A stretch of DNA of 7,176 nucleotides from Colimorpha sp034178965 (GTDB lineage Bacteria > Bacteroidota > Bacteroidia > Bacteroidales > P3): positions 1 to 7,176 of the forward strand of contig JAXFQM010000145.1 in assembly GCA_034178965.1 (NCBI GenBank), in the 5' to 3' direction. Below are positions 1-7,011 of the stretch, in pieces. Below the pieces are notes generated by a model. The model did no database searches. It saw only the letters and a list, made by a program, of their open reading frames with translations, and was not told the DNA's origin. Both the position numbers and the translations under genes were made by a program. The first letter of the stretch is position 1; every line of letters begins with the position of its first letter.

Positions 1-1141
1 CCCATTCAAACGTACGGCTTCCGCTTACGCCGCCATCGGTGCGCTGTATCTTGTCTACCACTTGCGGCTCATATGCGTCAAACACAGGAGGAAAACTTAT
101 TTCAGGCGCTTGTACCAAAGGCAAATTGCCTCGCCCTGTTATGGTAACACGGTAAGTGACAGCTTCGTTGGCACGCACGTGGTTGTTGTCCACTTCGGCC
201 GTTACGTTGAATGTGCCCACGGCACCGCCAAAGCCTTTTGGAGAAGGGGGCAAGGGCTTTACGTTGACTGAAAGCGCATTGGTGGCGAGGTGTTTTTCCA
301 CAGCCTGCGCGCTATTGAAGAACGGGTCGTCAAACAAATCCCATATTGTGCCCGTGCGTACGCGTTGACGCGGCACCACGGCAAGTACATCCATTTCGAG
401 CGGCTCTATGCGCATCTTGCCGCTTTCTTGGGCAAACATAGCTCCGCGGCGTATCTCCGCCACCCGGTAGCGACGTCCGTTCACCGTCTCGTCGTAAGTC
501 TTCACCTGCTTGCCTTCACTAAGGTCTTCGCTCCAAAAGCCCTTGTTGCCAGGCAGTTTGTCTAACTGAAAATTCTGGAGAGACACCTGCGTATATATTT
601 TGTAGGTGATAATCACCTGTTCACCTTGGTAGGGATGCGCATTGCTGATGTCAGCCCTGGCATACAAACTACTGGCGTCTATCTTTGTAGATTGTTCCTC
701 ACCCAGCTGTTGGCTTTGTTCTCCACCAAGGCCTCGTTGCTGGCCTTTCTGTTGGCTTTGCTGGGTCTTACCTTTCACCACCTGAATGGTAAAGGGCTGG
801 CTGCTTATTTTTTTCCCGTCCACCGTGCATGATGCCGCTCCTATCGTGAAAATGCCTTCTTGGTCGGCCCTAACATAGTAACCAAAACCATATTCCACGC
901 TGGAAGACATCTTTCCATTCATAAAACTCATACTGCTGCTTTTGCTGGTGGAGGGGCCCGACAGTACACTGAATCCCTTAAAGTTTGGACCTCTAAAGTC
1001 GCTGGCGCGACCATTTGCTACAAAAGAAACGCTGAACGACTGCCCCACTCCCACCGTAGACGGTGCTTGCACAGAAAGGGTTTGGGCCTGACCCAACGCC
1101 GCCAAGGCGACGAGGAACAATGTTATGATGAATCTATTCAT
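1..1141 (-). CDS. batD: BatD, oxygen-tolerance family protein (partial, 3' end beyond window)
   Basis: BatD is a periplasm-facing, membrane-anchored protein of the bat cluster, and its biochemical role is unknown. My translation of the minus strand from ATG 1139-1141 gives 380 residues without a stop up to base 2. Residues 1-19 form a signal peptide (hydrophobic stretch ITLFLVALAALG, likely cut at GQA/Q). Residues 21-122 and about 155-260 look like beta-rich repeats, including the family-like segments NGRASDFRGPNFKGF (43-57) and NAHPYQGEQVIITYKIYTQ (167-185). A Q-rich linker lies at 127-149. A third beta-rich stretch starts near 305, with RANEAVTYRVTITGRGNL at 323-340. BatD proteins are usually near 600 residues, so roughly the last third, including the expected transmembrane segment, is off the edge. 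The gene starts 35 nt after the batC stop, with no clear Shine-Dalgarno, and probably shares its transcript. Recognition rests on domain pattern and position, and confidence is high. Confidence 0.93.
   Translation of the reverse strand, partial: MNRFIITLFLVALAALGQAQTLSVQAPSTVGVGQSFSVSFVANGRASDFRGPNFKGFSVLSGPSTSKSSSMSFMNGKMSSSVEYGFGYYVRADQEGIFTIGAASCTVDGKKISSQPFTIQVVKGKTQQSQQKGQQRGLGGEQSQQLGEEQSTKIDASSLYARADISNAHPYQGEQVIITYKIYTQVSLQNFQLDKLPGNKGFWSEDLSEGKQVKTYDETVNGRRYRVAEIRRGAMFAQESGKMRIEPLEMDVLAVVPRQRVRTGTIWDLFDDPFFNSAQAVEKHLATNALSVNVKPLPPSPKGFGGAVGTFNVTAEVDNNHVRANEAVTYRVTITGRGNLPLVQAPEISFPPVFDAYEPQVVDKIQRTDGGVSGSRTFEW
695..763 (-). repeat. Q-rich low-complexity linker in BatD
   Basis: This stretch encodes BatD residues 127-149, which are dominated by Gln with Gly, Ser and Glu. 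CAG/CAA-containing triplets recur within it. It separates the first beta-rich domain (ending near residue 122) from the second (starting near 155), so it is best read as a flexible interdomain linker. The compositional bias is seen directly. The linker role is inferred. Confidence 0.6.
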
Positions 1142-1176
1142 TTTCTTTAACAGTTTTTTGTCTTGCAGGCTCCGAC

Positions 1177-2022
1177 CTACCAGTCCTTTTCTATCTTGCT
1201 GTCCACCTTTGCCTCCTTGGCGCGCTGCTGTTCCTTCATGGTGTTCTTCTCGTTGTTCTTCACTGCGCCAAGAAGTTGTTCGGCGTCGCGTTTCTTTTGC
1301 TCTTTCCGTTGTTGGTTCTGGTTCTGCGGTTGCGTATTGTCGCCTTGCTGGTTTGGATTGTCTTGGTTCTGGTTCTTGTTCTGCTGCCCTTTGTCGCCTT
1401 GGTTCGGTTGCTGGGTTTGGTTGTTCTGCCCTTGTCCGCTTGAGTTCTGCTTGTCATGGCCTTGCTGTTGTTGGCTGGTGCCACCTCCGCCCTTGTTTTG
1501 CTGTGCTTGGGCAAGCATTTTTTGCGCGTAAGAAAGGTTGTACTTTGTGTCTTTGTTCTTTGGGTTCAGTTTAAGAGCCTCTTTGTAGTTGTCCACCGCC
1601 TGCTGGAAATGGGTCATGCCACCATCGTTTTCTTGCTGCATTCCCTGTGTGCTTGCGCCCTTGCTGCGTTGTTGCAATCCTGCCTGTAGGTGGCTGTTGC
1701 CCAAATTATGGAAAGCATCGCCTCGTTGTTTGCCTTTGAGAGTGGGGTTTTGCAAGGCATTGGTAAAATGCTGCGTGGCATCCTCATAGCGTTGTTGGCG
1801 ATAGAGACTGTTGCCCAGGTTGTACTGCGCTTTGTAATAAGCGCTGTCGCCTTTCAATGCCAAATGGTATTTCGCCGCCGCGTCGTCGAAGAGTCCTTTT
1901 TTATATGCCTTGTTTCCTTCGCGCGTATAGGTGCGCAAATCCTGCGATGTTTTGCCATTCTGCGCAAACGCTGTCGGACCCGCAAGTAGAGCCGCCAACA
2001 GCAACACTATCCATTTTTTCAT
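1177..2022 (-). CDS. batC: BatC, TPR-repeat protein with Q/N-rich C-terminal tail
   Basis: The product is 281 residues long. Residues 1-20 are a signal peptide (MKKWIVLLLAALLAGPTAFA, then Q), so the protein is exported. TPR-type helices follow: one unit about 33-64 (REGNKAYKKGLFDDAAAKY), a second about 65-98 (YNLGNSLYRQQRYEDATQHF), and a third spread over 103-155, whose two helices are split by an insert at about 117-136. Residues 172-245 are almost all Gln, Asn, Gly, Lys and Asp. A charged helical stretch (246-279) ends in KDW. TPRs bind peptides or partner proteins, so BatC probably scaffolds the BatA/BatB/BatD assembly in the periplasm (inferred). The start ATG (2020-2022) overlaps the batB stop as TAATG, which points to translational coupling and fixes the start. 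The stop is TAG. The order batB-batC-batD supports the name. Confidence 0.93.
   Translation of the reverse strand: MKKWIVLLLAALLAGPTAFAQNGKTSQDLRTYTREGNKAYKKGLFDDAAAKYHLALKGDSAYYKAQYNLGNSLYRQQRYEDATQHFTNALQNPTLKGKQRGDAFHNLGNSHLQAGLQQRSKGASTQGMQQENDGGMTHFQQAVDNYKEALKLNPKNKDTKYNLSYAQKMLAQAQQNKGGGGTSQQQQGHDKQNSSGQGQNNQTQQPNQGDKGQQNKNQNQDNPNQQGDNTQPQNQNQQRKEQKKRDAEQLLGAVKNNEKNTMKEQQRAKEAKVDSKIEKDW
1288..1509 (-). repeat. Q/N-rich low-complexity tract in batC
   Basis: This DNA encodes BatC residues 172-245. On the plus strand it is G/T-rich and built from recurring ttg, gttctg and ttgttc units. An identical 14-mer (ttggttctggttct) occurs at 1312-1325 and again at 1363-1376. Such tracts change length easily by slippage and are usually disordered in the protein. 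The same bias makes the opposite strand unusually open, which explains the long antisense reading frames here. Confidence 0.75.
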
Positions 2023-3074
2023 TACATTCTCAATAATTTGCCAAGGTTCAACTTTTTGTTCTTTTTCTCCGTAAACAACACTTCGATTACAAGGAATACC
2101 AGCCCTAAAGCCAGTGGATAGTAATATCGGCTTTCATATTCTGAGAAAGCCGCCTCACCATAGTGGGTCTTTTCCAGCCTATCCAGTTGTTTCATCATGG
2201 CGCTTATGCCGCTGTTGCTTCCAGCGGCGCGTATGTATATTCCGTCCCCTGCACGTGCTATTTCGTTCAGCATGGGTTCGTTAAGCCGTGTTGTCACTGT
2301 TTGTCCGTTGCGGTCGGTTTTGTATCCCGCCTGCCTGCCGTTGCGATAAACGGGTATGGGGGCGCCCTGACTGCTTCCCATGCCCATGGCGCACACCATC
2401 ACGCCTTGACTACGAGCCTCCTTGGCCGCCTCCACGGCGTCATCTTCGAAGTTTTCGCCGTCGCTGATGACAAGTATGGCACGGTTGCCACTCTTTTTCC
2501 ATTCCACGTCGCGGTCGCCATATCCAAAACTTTCCATCGCTTTTCTTATCGCCTCCCCGATGGCCGTGCCTTGTGTGGCCACCATGTTGCAGTCCACCTG
2601 CTCCACAAACATCTTGGCGGCAGAATAGTCGCTTGTGAGGGGCATCTGTATGTATGCTCCTCCAGCAAACACTATTAGGCTTACGCGGTCCGCGCCCAGT
2701 TGCCCAAGCAAGTTGGACACGGCACGCTTGCTGCGCTCCAAGCGGTTAGGTTTCAAGTCTTCGGCCATCATGCTGTTGGACACATCCATGCAAATGGCTA
2801 TGTCGGCTCCCATGCGCTGCCCTTTCACTATTTGGGTGCCCACACGCGGATTGGCGAGGGCAATAACGAAACAGGCAAGAGCCAGCATCAGTAGGACAAT
2901 TTTCGCCACGGGGCGGCGGTGGCTTCTTTGCGGTTCCAATCGTGCCAGCATGTCGCTATCGGCAAATGCTGCCATACGGCGCCTGTTTCTCACCTGCAAC
3001 ATAATATACAATGCAGAAAAAAAAGGCACCAAAAGTAATAGCCAAAGCATTTGGATATGTTCAAAATGAATCAT
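2022..3074 (-). CDS. batB: BatB, membrane-anchored VWA-domain protein
   Basis: The product is 350 residues long, typical of BatA/BatB proteins. An N-terminal hydrophobic segment (about 9-27) and a second (about 57-75) are followed by a VWA domain (about 90-285) and a C-terminal transmembrane helix (about 318-336) with a basic tail. The metal-ion-dependent adhesion site is complete: DVSNS at 97-101, Thr170 in TQGTA, and Asp205 in VISDGENF. From topology, the VWA domain sits between the second and third membrane segments. VWA proteins of this type mediate metal-dependent protein contacts and are typical partners of MoxR ATPases. BatB is a clear paralogue of BatA upstream: compare SMMAEDLKPNRLERSKR here with SMLAEDFSPNRLEAAKK there. 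The start is ATG 3072-3074. An in-frame stop 15 nt upstream excludes extension. The 3' end overlaps batC by one base (TAATG). Confidence 0.95.
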   Translation of the reverse strand: MIHFEHIQMLWLLLLVPFFSALYIMLQVRNRRRMAAFADSDMLARLEPQRSHRRPVAKIVLLMLALACFVIALANPRVGTQIVKGQRMGADIAICMDVSNSMMAEDLKPNRLERSKRAVSNLLGQLGADRVSLIVFAGGAYIQMPLTSDYSAAKMFVEQVDCNMVATQGTAIGEAIRKAMESFGYGDRDVEWKKSGNRAILVISDGENFEDDAVEAAKEARSQGVMVCAMGMGSSQGAPIPVYRNGRQAGYKTDRNGQTVTTRLNEPMLNEIARAGDGIYIRAAGSNSGISAMMKQLDRLEKTHYGEAAFSEYESRYYYPLALGLVFLVIEVLFTEKKNKKLNLGKLLRM

Positions 3075-3156
3075 CGGTTTGGTTCTTATGGTTGACGTTT
3101 TTTTTAGGTGTCAAGCGGTGCGGCAAGGCGCAAGGCAGCAACGATCTTGACATCAC
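3075..3156 (-). other. 82-nt batA-batB intergenic region
   Basis: This is the longest gap between genes in the operon. On the coding strand it contains an inverted repeat (TGTCAAG ... CTTGACA) enclosing 30 nt, a tandem GCCTTGC pair in the loop, then an A-run (CCTAAAAAAAACG) leading to the batB start. There is no U-run after the hairpin, so it does not look like an intrinsic terminator. TTGACA followed after 18 nt by CATAAG resembles a weak sigma-70 promoter, but Bacteroidetes promoters do not normally use that consensus. It may be an RNA-processing or translation-tuning element, or simply a relaxed gap. Confidence 0.5.
3109..3152 (-). repeat. Inverted repeat between batA and batB
   Basis: The plus-strand arms are TGTCAAG at 3109-3115 and CTTGACA at 3146-3152, a perfect 7-bp match. 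One further G-C pair is possible beyond a single mismatch. The 30-nt loop is rich in G and C. In the batAB message this could fold into a stem-loop ending about 35 nt before the batB start codon. The match is seen directly, and any function is inferred. Confidence 0.45.
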
Positions 3157-4155
3157 TCATCTTTTAAAATACAGCAATTTCAACAATAATTCCGACACAA
3201 GGCATAGCAGTGCGGCGGCAAGGAAAGGAAAGAATTCATCCTTGGTTTGGTTGTATTGCGCCACGTCTATTTTGGTTTTTTCCATTTGGTCTATCTGCCC
3301 GAAGATTTGTTGCAGGCTTTTCTTTCCCGTGGCTCGGAAATAGCATCCGTCGTTGGTGGCTTCTGCCATGCTGGTCAGTAACTTCTCGTCTATTTCCACG
3401 GGCACGTTTTGGTATTGCGTCACGACGTGCCCCATGACGGAATATTGCATGGGATAGGGTGCCATGCCATGCTTTCCCACGCCAATAGTGTAGAGACGTA
3501 TGTCATAGAGCTTACAGATGTCTGCCGCTGTTTGTGGGTCCACGCTGCCCATGTTGTTCACGCCATCGGTGAGCAGAATGATGACCTTGCTTTTGGCCTT
3601 GCTGTCCTTGATGCGATTTATCGCCGTTGCCAGTCCGTCGCCTAGCGCAGTGCCATCTTTCAGCTGGCCGCTTTTTATCTTGGCGAGTGTGGAAAGCAGC
3701 ACGTTATGGTCTATTGTAAGGGGCACCTGCGTGAAAGCTTCGCCGGAAAATACCACAAGTCCCATTCTGTCGTTTTTTCGTCCGTTAACAAAGTCGGCTG
3801 CCACCTTTTTAGCAGCTTCCAAGCGGTTGGGGCTAAAATCCTCTGCCAGCATGCTACCGCTCACATCTAACGCCAAAACGATGTCAATGCCCTCTACCTT
3901 CATCTCGCTGCGACTCAATTTGCTTTGTGGGCGCGCCAATGCTATTACCAACAATGCCACCGCCACAAGGCGCAACACGTAAAGCAAAGGATAGAGCCTT
4001 TGCCGCAGCGTGCGTGGGGCATCCTTGAATTGCGTGATGCTGCTATAGCCCGTTGTGGGTTGCTGGCGCCTATAACGCCATATCCACCAGCCTATAAGCA
4101 AAGGGACAAGGAGCAGCAGCAAAAGCAGCCATGGATGGGCAAATGTTATTCTCAT
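3157..4155 (-). CDS. batA: BatA, membrane-anchored VWA-domain protein
   Basis: The product is 332 residues long. The N-terminus has the aerotolerance-regulator signature of BatA proteins: FAHPWLLLLLLLVPLL (5-20), a short basic stretch (28-30) and a second membrane segment (about 55-75) ending in ALARPQ. A VWA domain covers about 90-285, and a C-terminal transmembrane helix about 308-328. The metal-binding site is intact: DVSGS at 97-101, Thr169 in KDGTA, and Asp197 in LLTDGVNN. It probably sits in the cytoplasmic membrane and pairs with BatB, its paralogue downstream, as a target of the MoxR ATPase (family-based inference). It starts only 8 nt after the stop of the preceding gene and ends with TGA 82 nt before batB. 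The ATG at 4153-4155 places the hydrophobic segment right at the N-terminus, as usual for the family. Confidence 0.95.
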   Translation of the reverse strand: MRITFAHPWLLLLLLLVPLLIGWWIWRYRRQQPTTGYSSITQFKDAPRTLRQRLYPLLYVLRLVAVALLVIALARPQSKLSRSEMKVEGIDIVLALDVSGSMLAEDFSPNRLEAAKKVAADFVNGRKNDRMGLVVFSGEAFTQVPLTIDHNVLLSTLAKIKSGQLKDGTALGDGLATAINRIKDSKAKSKVIILLTDGVNNMGSVDPQTAADICKLYDIRLYTIGVGKHGMAPYPMQYSVMGHVVTQYQNVPVEIDEKLLTSMAEATNDGCYFRATGKKSLQQIFGQIDQMEKTKIDVAQYNQTKDEFFPFLAAALLCLVSELLLKLLYFKR

Positions 4156-4163
4156 ACGAAAGG

Positions 4164-5084
4164 TTATTTATTTTGTGGGTTGACGGCGCCTTGCTCCGCG
4201 GCCTGCCCCTTTTCGGCCTGCACGAAAGCAATGGCGTTAGTTAGGCTTTTTTCGTGTTCGTAGGGCAGCGGCTCGGCCTTGGCAAATTTCACCATGTCGG
4301 CCATGCGCAGTATCTGCAGCAACAAGCTGGCCCTATCTTCAGAGAATCCCTCACTGACGGCAAAGGCCTCTATGGTTTGGCCACTTGTCATCTCGGTGCT
4401 GTCTACGCCATAGCGTTCTTTGAGGTAGTGCCGTACAATGTCGGTGAGTTCGGTATGGTACTCCTTGGCGCGCCCCTGTTTCCAAAGTTCACGCAGGCGC
4501 AAGGCTTCCAATTCATCCAACGCACGCTGCTTGGGCGGCAACGGCGGGTCGGCAGGCTTGAAGTTGACGAGGGGCTTGCGTCCCTTCCGCTTCCTAATGG
4601 CGCGCGCCGCCAGCCCAGCAATGGCAGCCAATATGAGTCCCAGCAGCACCCAGCGGAAAATCTCCCAAAAGGTGCGTGGCTCGGGCAATATGTCGGCAAT
4701 GTCCTTGATGTCCGTGCTTGCGGTGTCCACCCCTGGATAGTCGTTTACGACAAGTGTCAGACTATCAGCACCAAATCCCAGTTTATGCTCTCCTGGATCG
4801 AAGCAGGTGACGGTGGTTAATTGTCGCACCAACGGTTTGCTGGCGGCCTCGCCGAGGGTGTCCAAACGCTGCGAGAGCGGTACGATGCCGTTTTGACCAT
4901 ACTCCTCCAAGGCATGAAAACTGCCGATACACACCACCTGCAGTTGGTCGCCAATGACGATGGTGGCTCGCTGCCCCAGCAGCATGCCCGCGGTGTCCCA
5001 CTGCATGCTGGAAGGTGCTTGCGCCACGGCGGCCGAACCTAGCGATAAAACGGCCATTATGATGAAAAAACTTCTCCTGTGCAT
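4164..5084 (-). CDS. Signal-peptide, single-TM protein of the moxR-bat cluster (DUF4381-like)
   Basis: The product is 306 residues long from ATG 5082-5084. That ATG overlaps the stop of the DUF58 gene as TAATG, which decides the start; the frame stays open further upstream only because it runs through the DUF58 gene. Residues 1-21/23 are a signal peptide (FFIIMAVLSLGSAAVAQA). A periplasmic beta-rich domain spans about 35-120. The motif DILPEPRTFWEIFRW (131-145) leads into a transmembrane helix (about 145-163) and a basic stop-transfer stretch (RKRKGRK). A cytosolic helical domain covers about 184-292, with ALDELEALRLRELW and YHTELTDIVRHYLKERYGV. The LPEP...W motif before the helix resembles DUF4381 proteins, which sit between DUF58 and VWA genes in many moxR clusters. 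The C-terminal helical domain also recalls the BatD tail. I know no accepted gene symbol. It may link MoxR/DUF58 in the cytosol to BatA/BatB in the membrane, which is inference. Confidence 0.88.
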   Translation of the reverse strand: MHRRSFFIIMAVLSLGSAAVAQAPSSMQWDTAGMLLGQRATIVIGDQLQVVCIGSFHALEEYGQNGIVPLSQRLDTLGEAASKPLVRQLTTVTCFDPGEHKLGFGADSLTLVVNDYPGVDTASTDIKDIADILPEPRTFWEIFRWVLLGLILAAIAGLAARAIRKRKGRKPLVNFKPADPPLPPKQRALDELEALRLRELWKQGRAKEYHTELTDIVRHYLKERYGVDSTEMTSGQTIEAFAVSEGFSEDRASLLLQILRMADMVKFAKAEPLPYEHEKSLTNAIAFVQAEKGQAAEQGAVNPQNK

Positions 5085-5977
5085 TATCTCAACTGAAATA
5101 GTTTGATTAGCGGCTTTGCAAAATCTTCTCCCGTTCGCAACACCACGTTGTCGATGCCATATTTTTGGAACGTCGCTTCCGCATGTCTCCTTCGCTGCTG
5201 GTATCTTCTTGCAAAACCCGTCCTTACGGCAGGACTGCTTGTGTCTACCAGCCGCACCGCATCGTTTTCCAAGTCGCGAAACCACTGCAAGCCTATGTCT
5301 GGCATGGTCTCCTCGCCTTTGTCCGTTATCTGCACCGCCGTGAGGTCATGTTTTTTGGCAGCAATCTTCAACGCATCCACAAGGTCGTGCTCCTCGCGCC
5401 CGCCAAGGCCAGGGTCGTCCGTAGCAAAATCGCTGAGCAAAAACGCTGTGCTGCGTTTTTTGATGGCATTGGTAAAATAGCGCAGCGCCATGGCAAGGTC
5501 GCTGCCGCGGCGCTTGGGTTTGAAGGTGATAAGCTCGCGAATAATGCGCAGGATGTGTGTGCTGCCTTTTTTGGGGGGAATGAATTTCTCTATCTCATCG
5601 CTAAAGAAGAGACAGCCCACCTTGTCGTTGTTGCTTATCGCACTGAAAGCCAGCGTGGCAGCCACTTCGGCTATCAAATCTCGCTTGCTTTCGCCACGCG
5701 TGCCAAAAGCGGTGCTGCCACTCACGTCCACCAGCAGCATTACCGTCAATTCCCTTTCCTCATTGAACACCTTCACATAGGGGTGGTTCAGTCTCGCTGT
5801 GACGTTCCAGTCAATGTTGCGCACATCGTCGCCGTACTGGTATTCCCTCACCTCACTAAATTCCATGCCCCTTCCTTTAAAGGCGCTATGATATTCGCCG
5901 CTGAAAAGCTGCCTGCTTAAACCCTTCGCCTTGATTTCTATCGTGCGGACTTTGCGCATGATCTCATTTTCGTCCAT
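5084..5977 (-). CDS. DUF58 family protein with VWA-like fold
   Basis: The product is 297 residues long from ATG 5975-5977; a GTG one codon earlier (5978-5980) is also possible. I chose the ATG because the GGGGGG run at 5984-5989, a good Shine-Dalgarno-like stretch, lies 6 nt before it. There is no signal peptide or membrane segment, so the protein is cytosolic. Numbering from the ATG, the DUF58 core signature GRGMEFSEVREYQYGDDVRN lies at about 36-55, followed by IDWNVTAR. A metal-site motif DVSGS is at 84-88, and LLSDF with Asp183 follows. The third metal-site position, usually Thr, appears to be Ser159 in RRGSDLAMAL. DUF58 proteins are the most common neighbour of MoxR ATPases and are thought to be their substrates or partners. 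The gene starts 15 nt after the moxR stop and its TAA overlaps the next start codon, so it is tightly co-expressed. Confidence 0.93.
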   Translation of the reverse strand: MDENEIMRKVRTIEIKAKGLSRQLFSGEYHSAFKGRGMEFSEVREYQYGDDVRNIDWNVTARLNHPYVKVFNEERELTVMLLVDVSGSTAFGTRGESKRDLIAEVAATLAFSAISNNDKVGCLFFSDEIEKFIPPKKGSTHILRIIRELITFKPKRRGSDLAMALRYFTNAIKKRSTAFLLSDFATDDPGLGGREEHDLVDALKIAAKKHDLTAVQITDKGEETMPDIGLQWFRDLENDAVRLVDTSSPAVRTGFARRYQQRRRHAEATFQKYGIDNVVLRTGEDFAKPLIKLFQLR

Positions 5978-5980
5978 CAC

Positions 5981-5990
5981 TCACCCCCCT
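5981..5990 (-). promoter_or_regulatory. Shine-Dalgarno-like site before the DUF58 gene
   Basis: The coding strand reads AGGGGGGTGA directly after the moxR stop, close to the anti-Shine-Dalgarno complement AGGAGGTGA. Its G-run ends 6 nt before ATG 5977. It stands out because the other genes in this operon lack a clear purine-rich site, as is common in Bacteroidetes. Confidence 0.5.
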
Positions 5991-5992
5991 TA

Positions 5993-6988
5993 TCACGGCA
6001 CTTGGACCTTGTTTAAAATCTCGTTCACCATCTCATCGCTTGACACGTTTTCGGCCTCTGCCTCGTAGGTCAGCCCAATACGATGGCGCAGCACATCCAA
6101 GGCAATGGCTCGCACGTCCTCGGGAATGACGTATCCACGACGTTTCAGAAAAGCGTAACTCTTGGCGGCAAGGGCCAAGTTGATGCTGCCGCGTGGAGAT
6201 GCTCCATAACTGATGAGCCCCTTCAAGCGGCCCAAGTCGTACCGCTCCGGGTAGCGGGTGGCAAAGACAATGTCGGTGATGTAGTTCTCAATCTTTTCGT
6301 CCATGTAGACTTGCCGCACCACCTCGCGCGCCTTCAGAATGTCGGCAGGCTTTAGGATAGGCTGTTGGCTGGTCCTCTCTCCATTGACGCTGCTGTGTAG
6401 TATTTGGCGTTCTTCCTCCTTTAGCGGGTAGCCTATCACCACCTTCAGCATGAAACGGTCCACCTGCGCCTCGGGCAGCGGATAGGTGCCTTCCTGCTCT
6501 ATGGGGTTTTGCGTGGCCAGCACAAGGAAAGGCTCTTCAAGCTTAAAAGTAGTCTCGCCAATGGTAACTTGCCGCTCCTGCATAGCCTCAAGCAAGGCAC
6601 TTTGCACCTTGGCGGGGGCGCGGTTGATTTCATCGGCCAAAATGAAGTTGGAAAACACGGGGCCTTTCTTCACCTGGAACGACTCGTTTTTTTGGCTGTA
6701 AATCATGGTACCTACCAAGTCGGCAGGCAACAAGTCTGGCGTGAACTGTATACGGCTGAACCTGGCATCGATGGCATGTGCCAAGGTCGTGATGGTAAGG
6801 GTCTTCGCCAATCCTGGCACACCTTCCAACAACACATGGCCGTTGGACAAGAGCCCTATCAGCAAGCCCTCTATCATGTGCTTTTGGCCGATGATGTTGT
6901 TGCGCATCGTCATCGTCAACGCGTCCACAAAGGCGCTTTCGCGCTCGATGCGCTCGTTCAGTTCTTGAATGTTCACTGTTTCGTTCAT
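5993..6988 (-). CDS. moxR: MoxR family AAA+ ATPase
   Basis: This is a cytosolic chaperone-like ATPase that uses ATP to remodel VWA/MIDAS partner proteins. The product is 331 residues from ATG 6986-6988 (MNETVNIQELNERIERES), which matches the usual length and N-terminus of Bacteroidales MoxR. In-frame ATGs at 6994 and 7018 and a TTG at 7027 are open but less likely. Seen motifs, numbered from the chosen start: Walker A GVPGLAKT (56-63), Walker B FILADEINRA (115-124), sensor 1 ATQNP (158-162), the arginine-finger region EAQVDRF (173-179), and sensor 2 GASPRG (262-267). These are all the key ATPase elements, so it should be active. It is the first gene of the operon in this window, with the DUF58 gene 15 nt downstream. 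All minus-strand frames upstream are closed by base 7084, so it probably has its own leader and promoter. Confidence 0.96.
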   Translation of the reverse strand: MNETVNIQELNERIERESAFVDALTMTMRNNIIGQKHMIEGLLIGLLSNGHVLLEGVPGLAKTLTITTLAHAIDARFSRIQFTPDLLPADLVGTMIYSQKNESFQVKKGPVFSNFILADEINRAPAKVQSALLEAMQERQVTIGETTFKLEEPFLVLATQNPIEQEGTYPLPEAQVDRFMLKVVIGYPLKEEERQILHSSVNGERTSQQPILKPADILKAREVVRQVYMDEKIENYITDIVFATRYPERYDLGRLKGLISYGASPRGSINLALAAKSYAFLKRRGYVIPEDVRAIALDVLRHRIGLTYEAEAENVSSDEMVNEILNKVQVP

Positions 6989-7011
6989 AATCATTGCAAT
7001 ATTTTCAACCC

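Noticed and set aside
1125..1574. Plus-strand ORF of 149 codons rich in Cys, Leu, Ser and Phe
   Set aside because: It is the complement of the Q/N-rich batC tract and batD start; the skewed composition removes stops and produces an artificial hydrophobic protein.
3085..3114. TTGACA - 18 nt - CATAAG as a promoter for batB
   Set aside because: It resembles an E. coli sigma-70 promoter, but Bacteroidetes primary sigma factors use other elements, and the TTGACA is part of the inverted repeat; kept only as a note.
3109..3152. Intrinsic terminator between batA and batB
   Set aside because: The stem is only 7 bp with a 30-nt loop, and the coding strand has an A-run rather than a U-run downstream.
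5085..5285. 67-residue N-terminal extension of the DUF4381-like protein
   Set aside because: It lies inside the 3' end of the DUF58 gene in another frame and would bury the signal peptide; the ATG at 5084 with TAATG overlap is far better.
5165..5920. Plus-strand ORF of 251 codons opposite the DUF58 gene
   Set aside because: It is fully antisense to a well-supported gene, has no recognisable domain, and reads as the biased complement of its codons.
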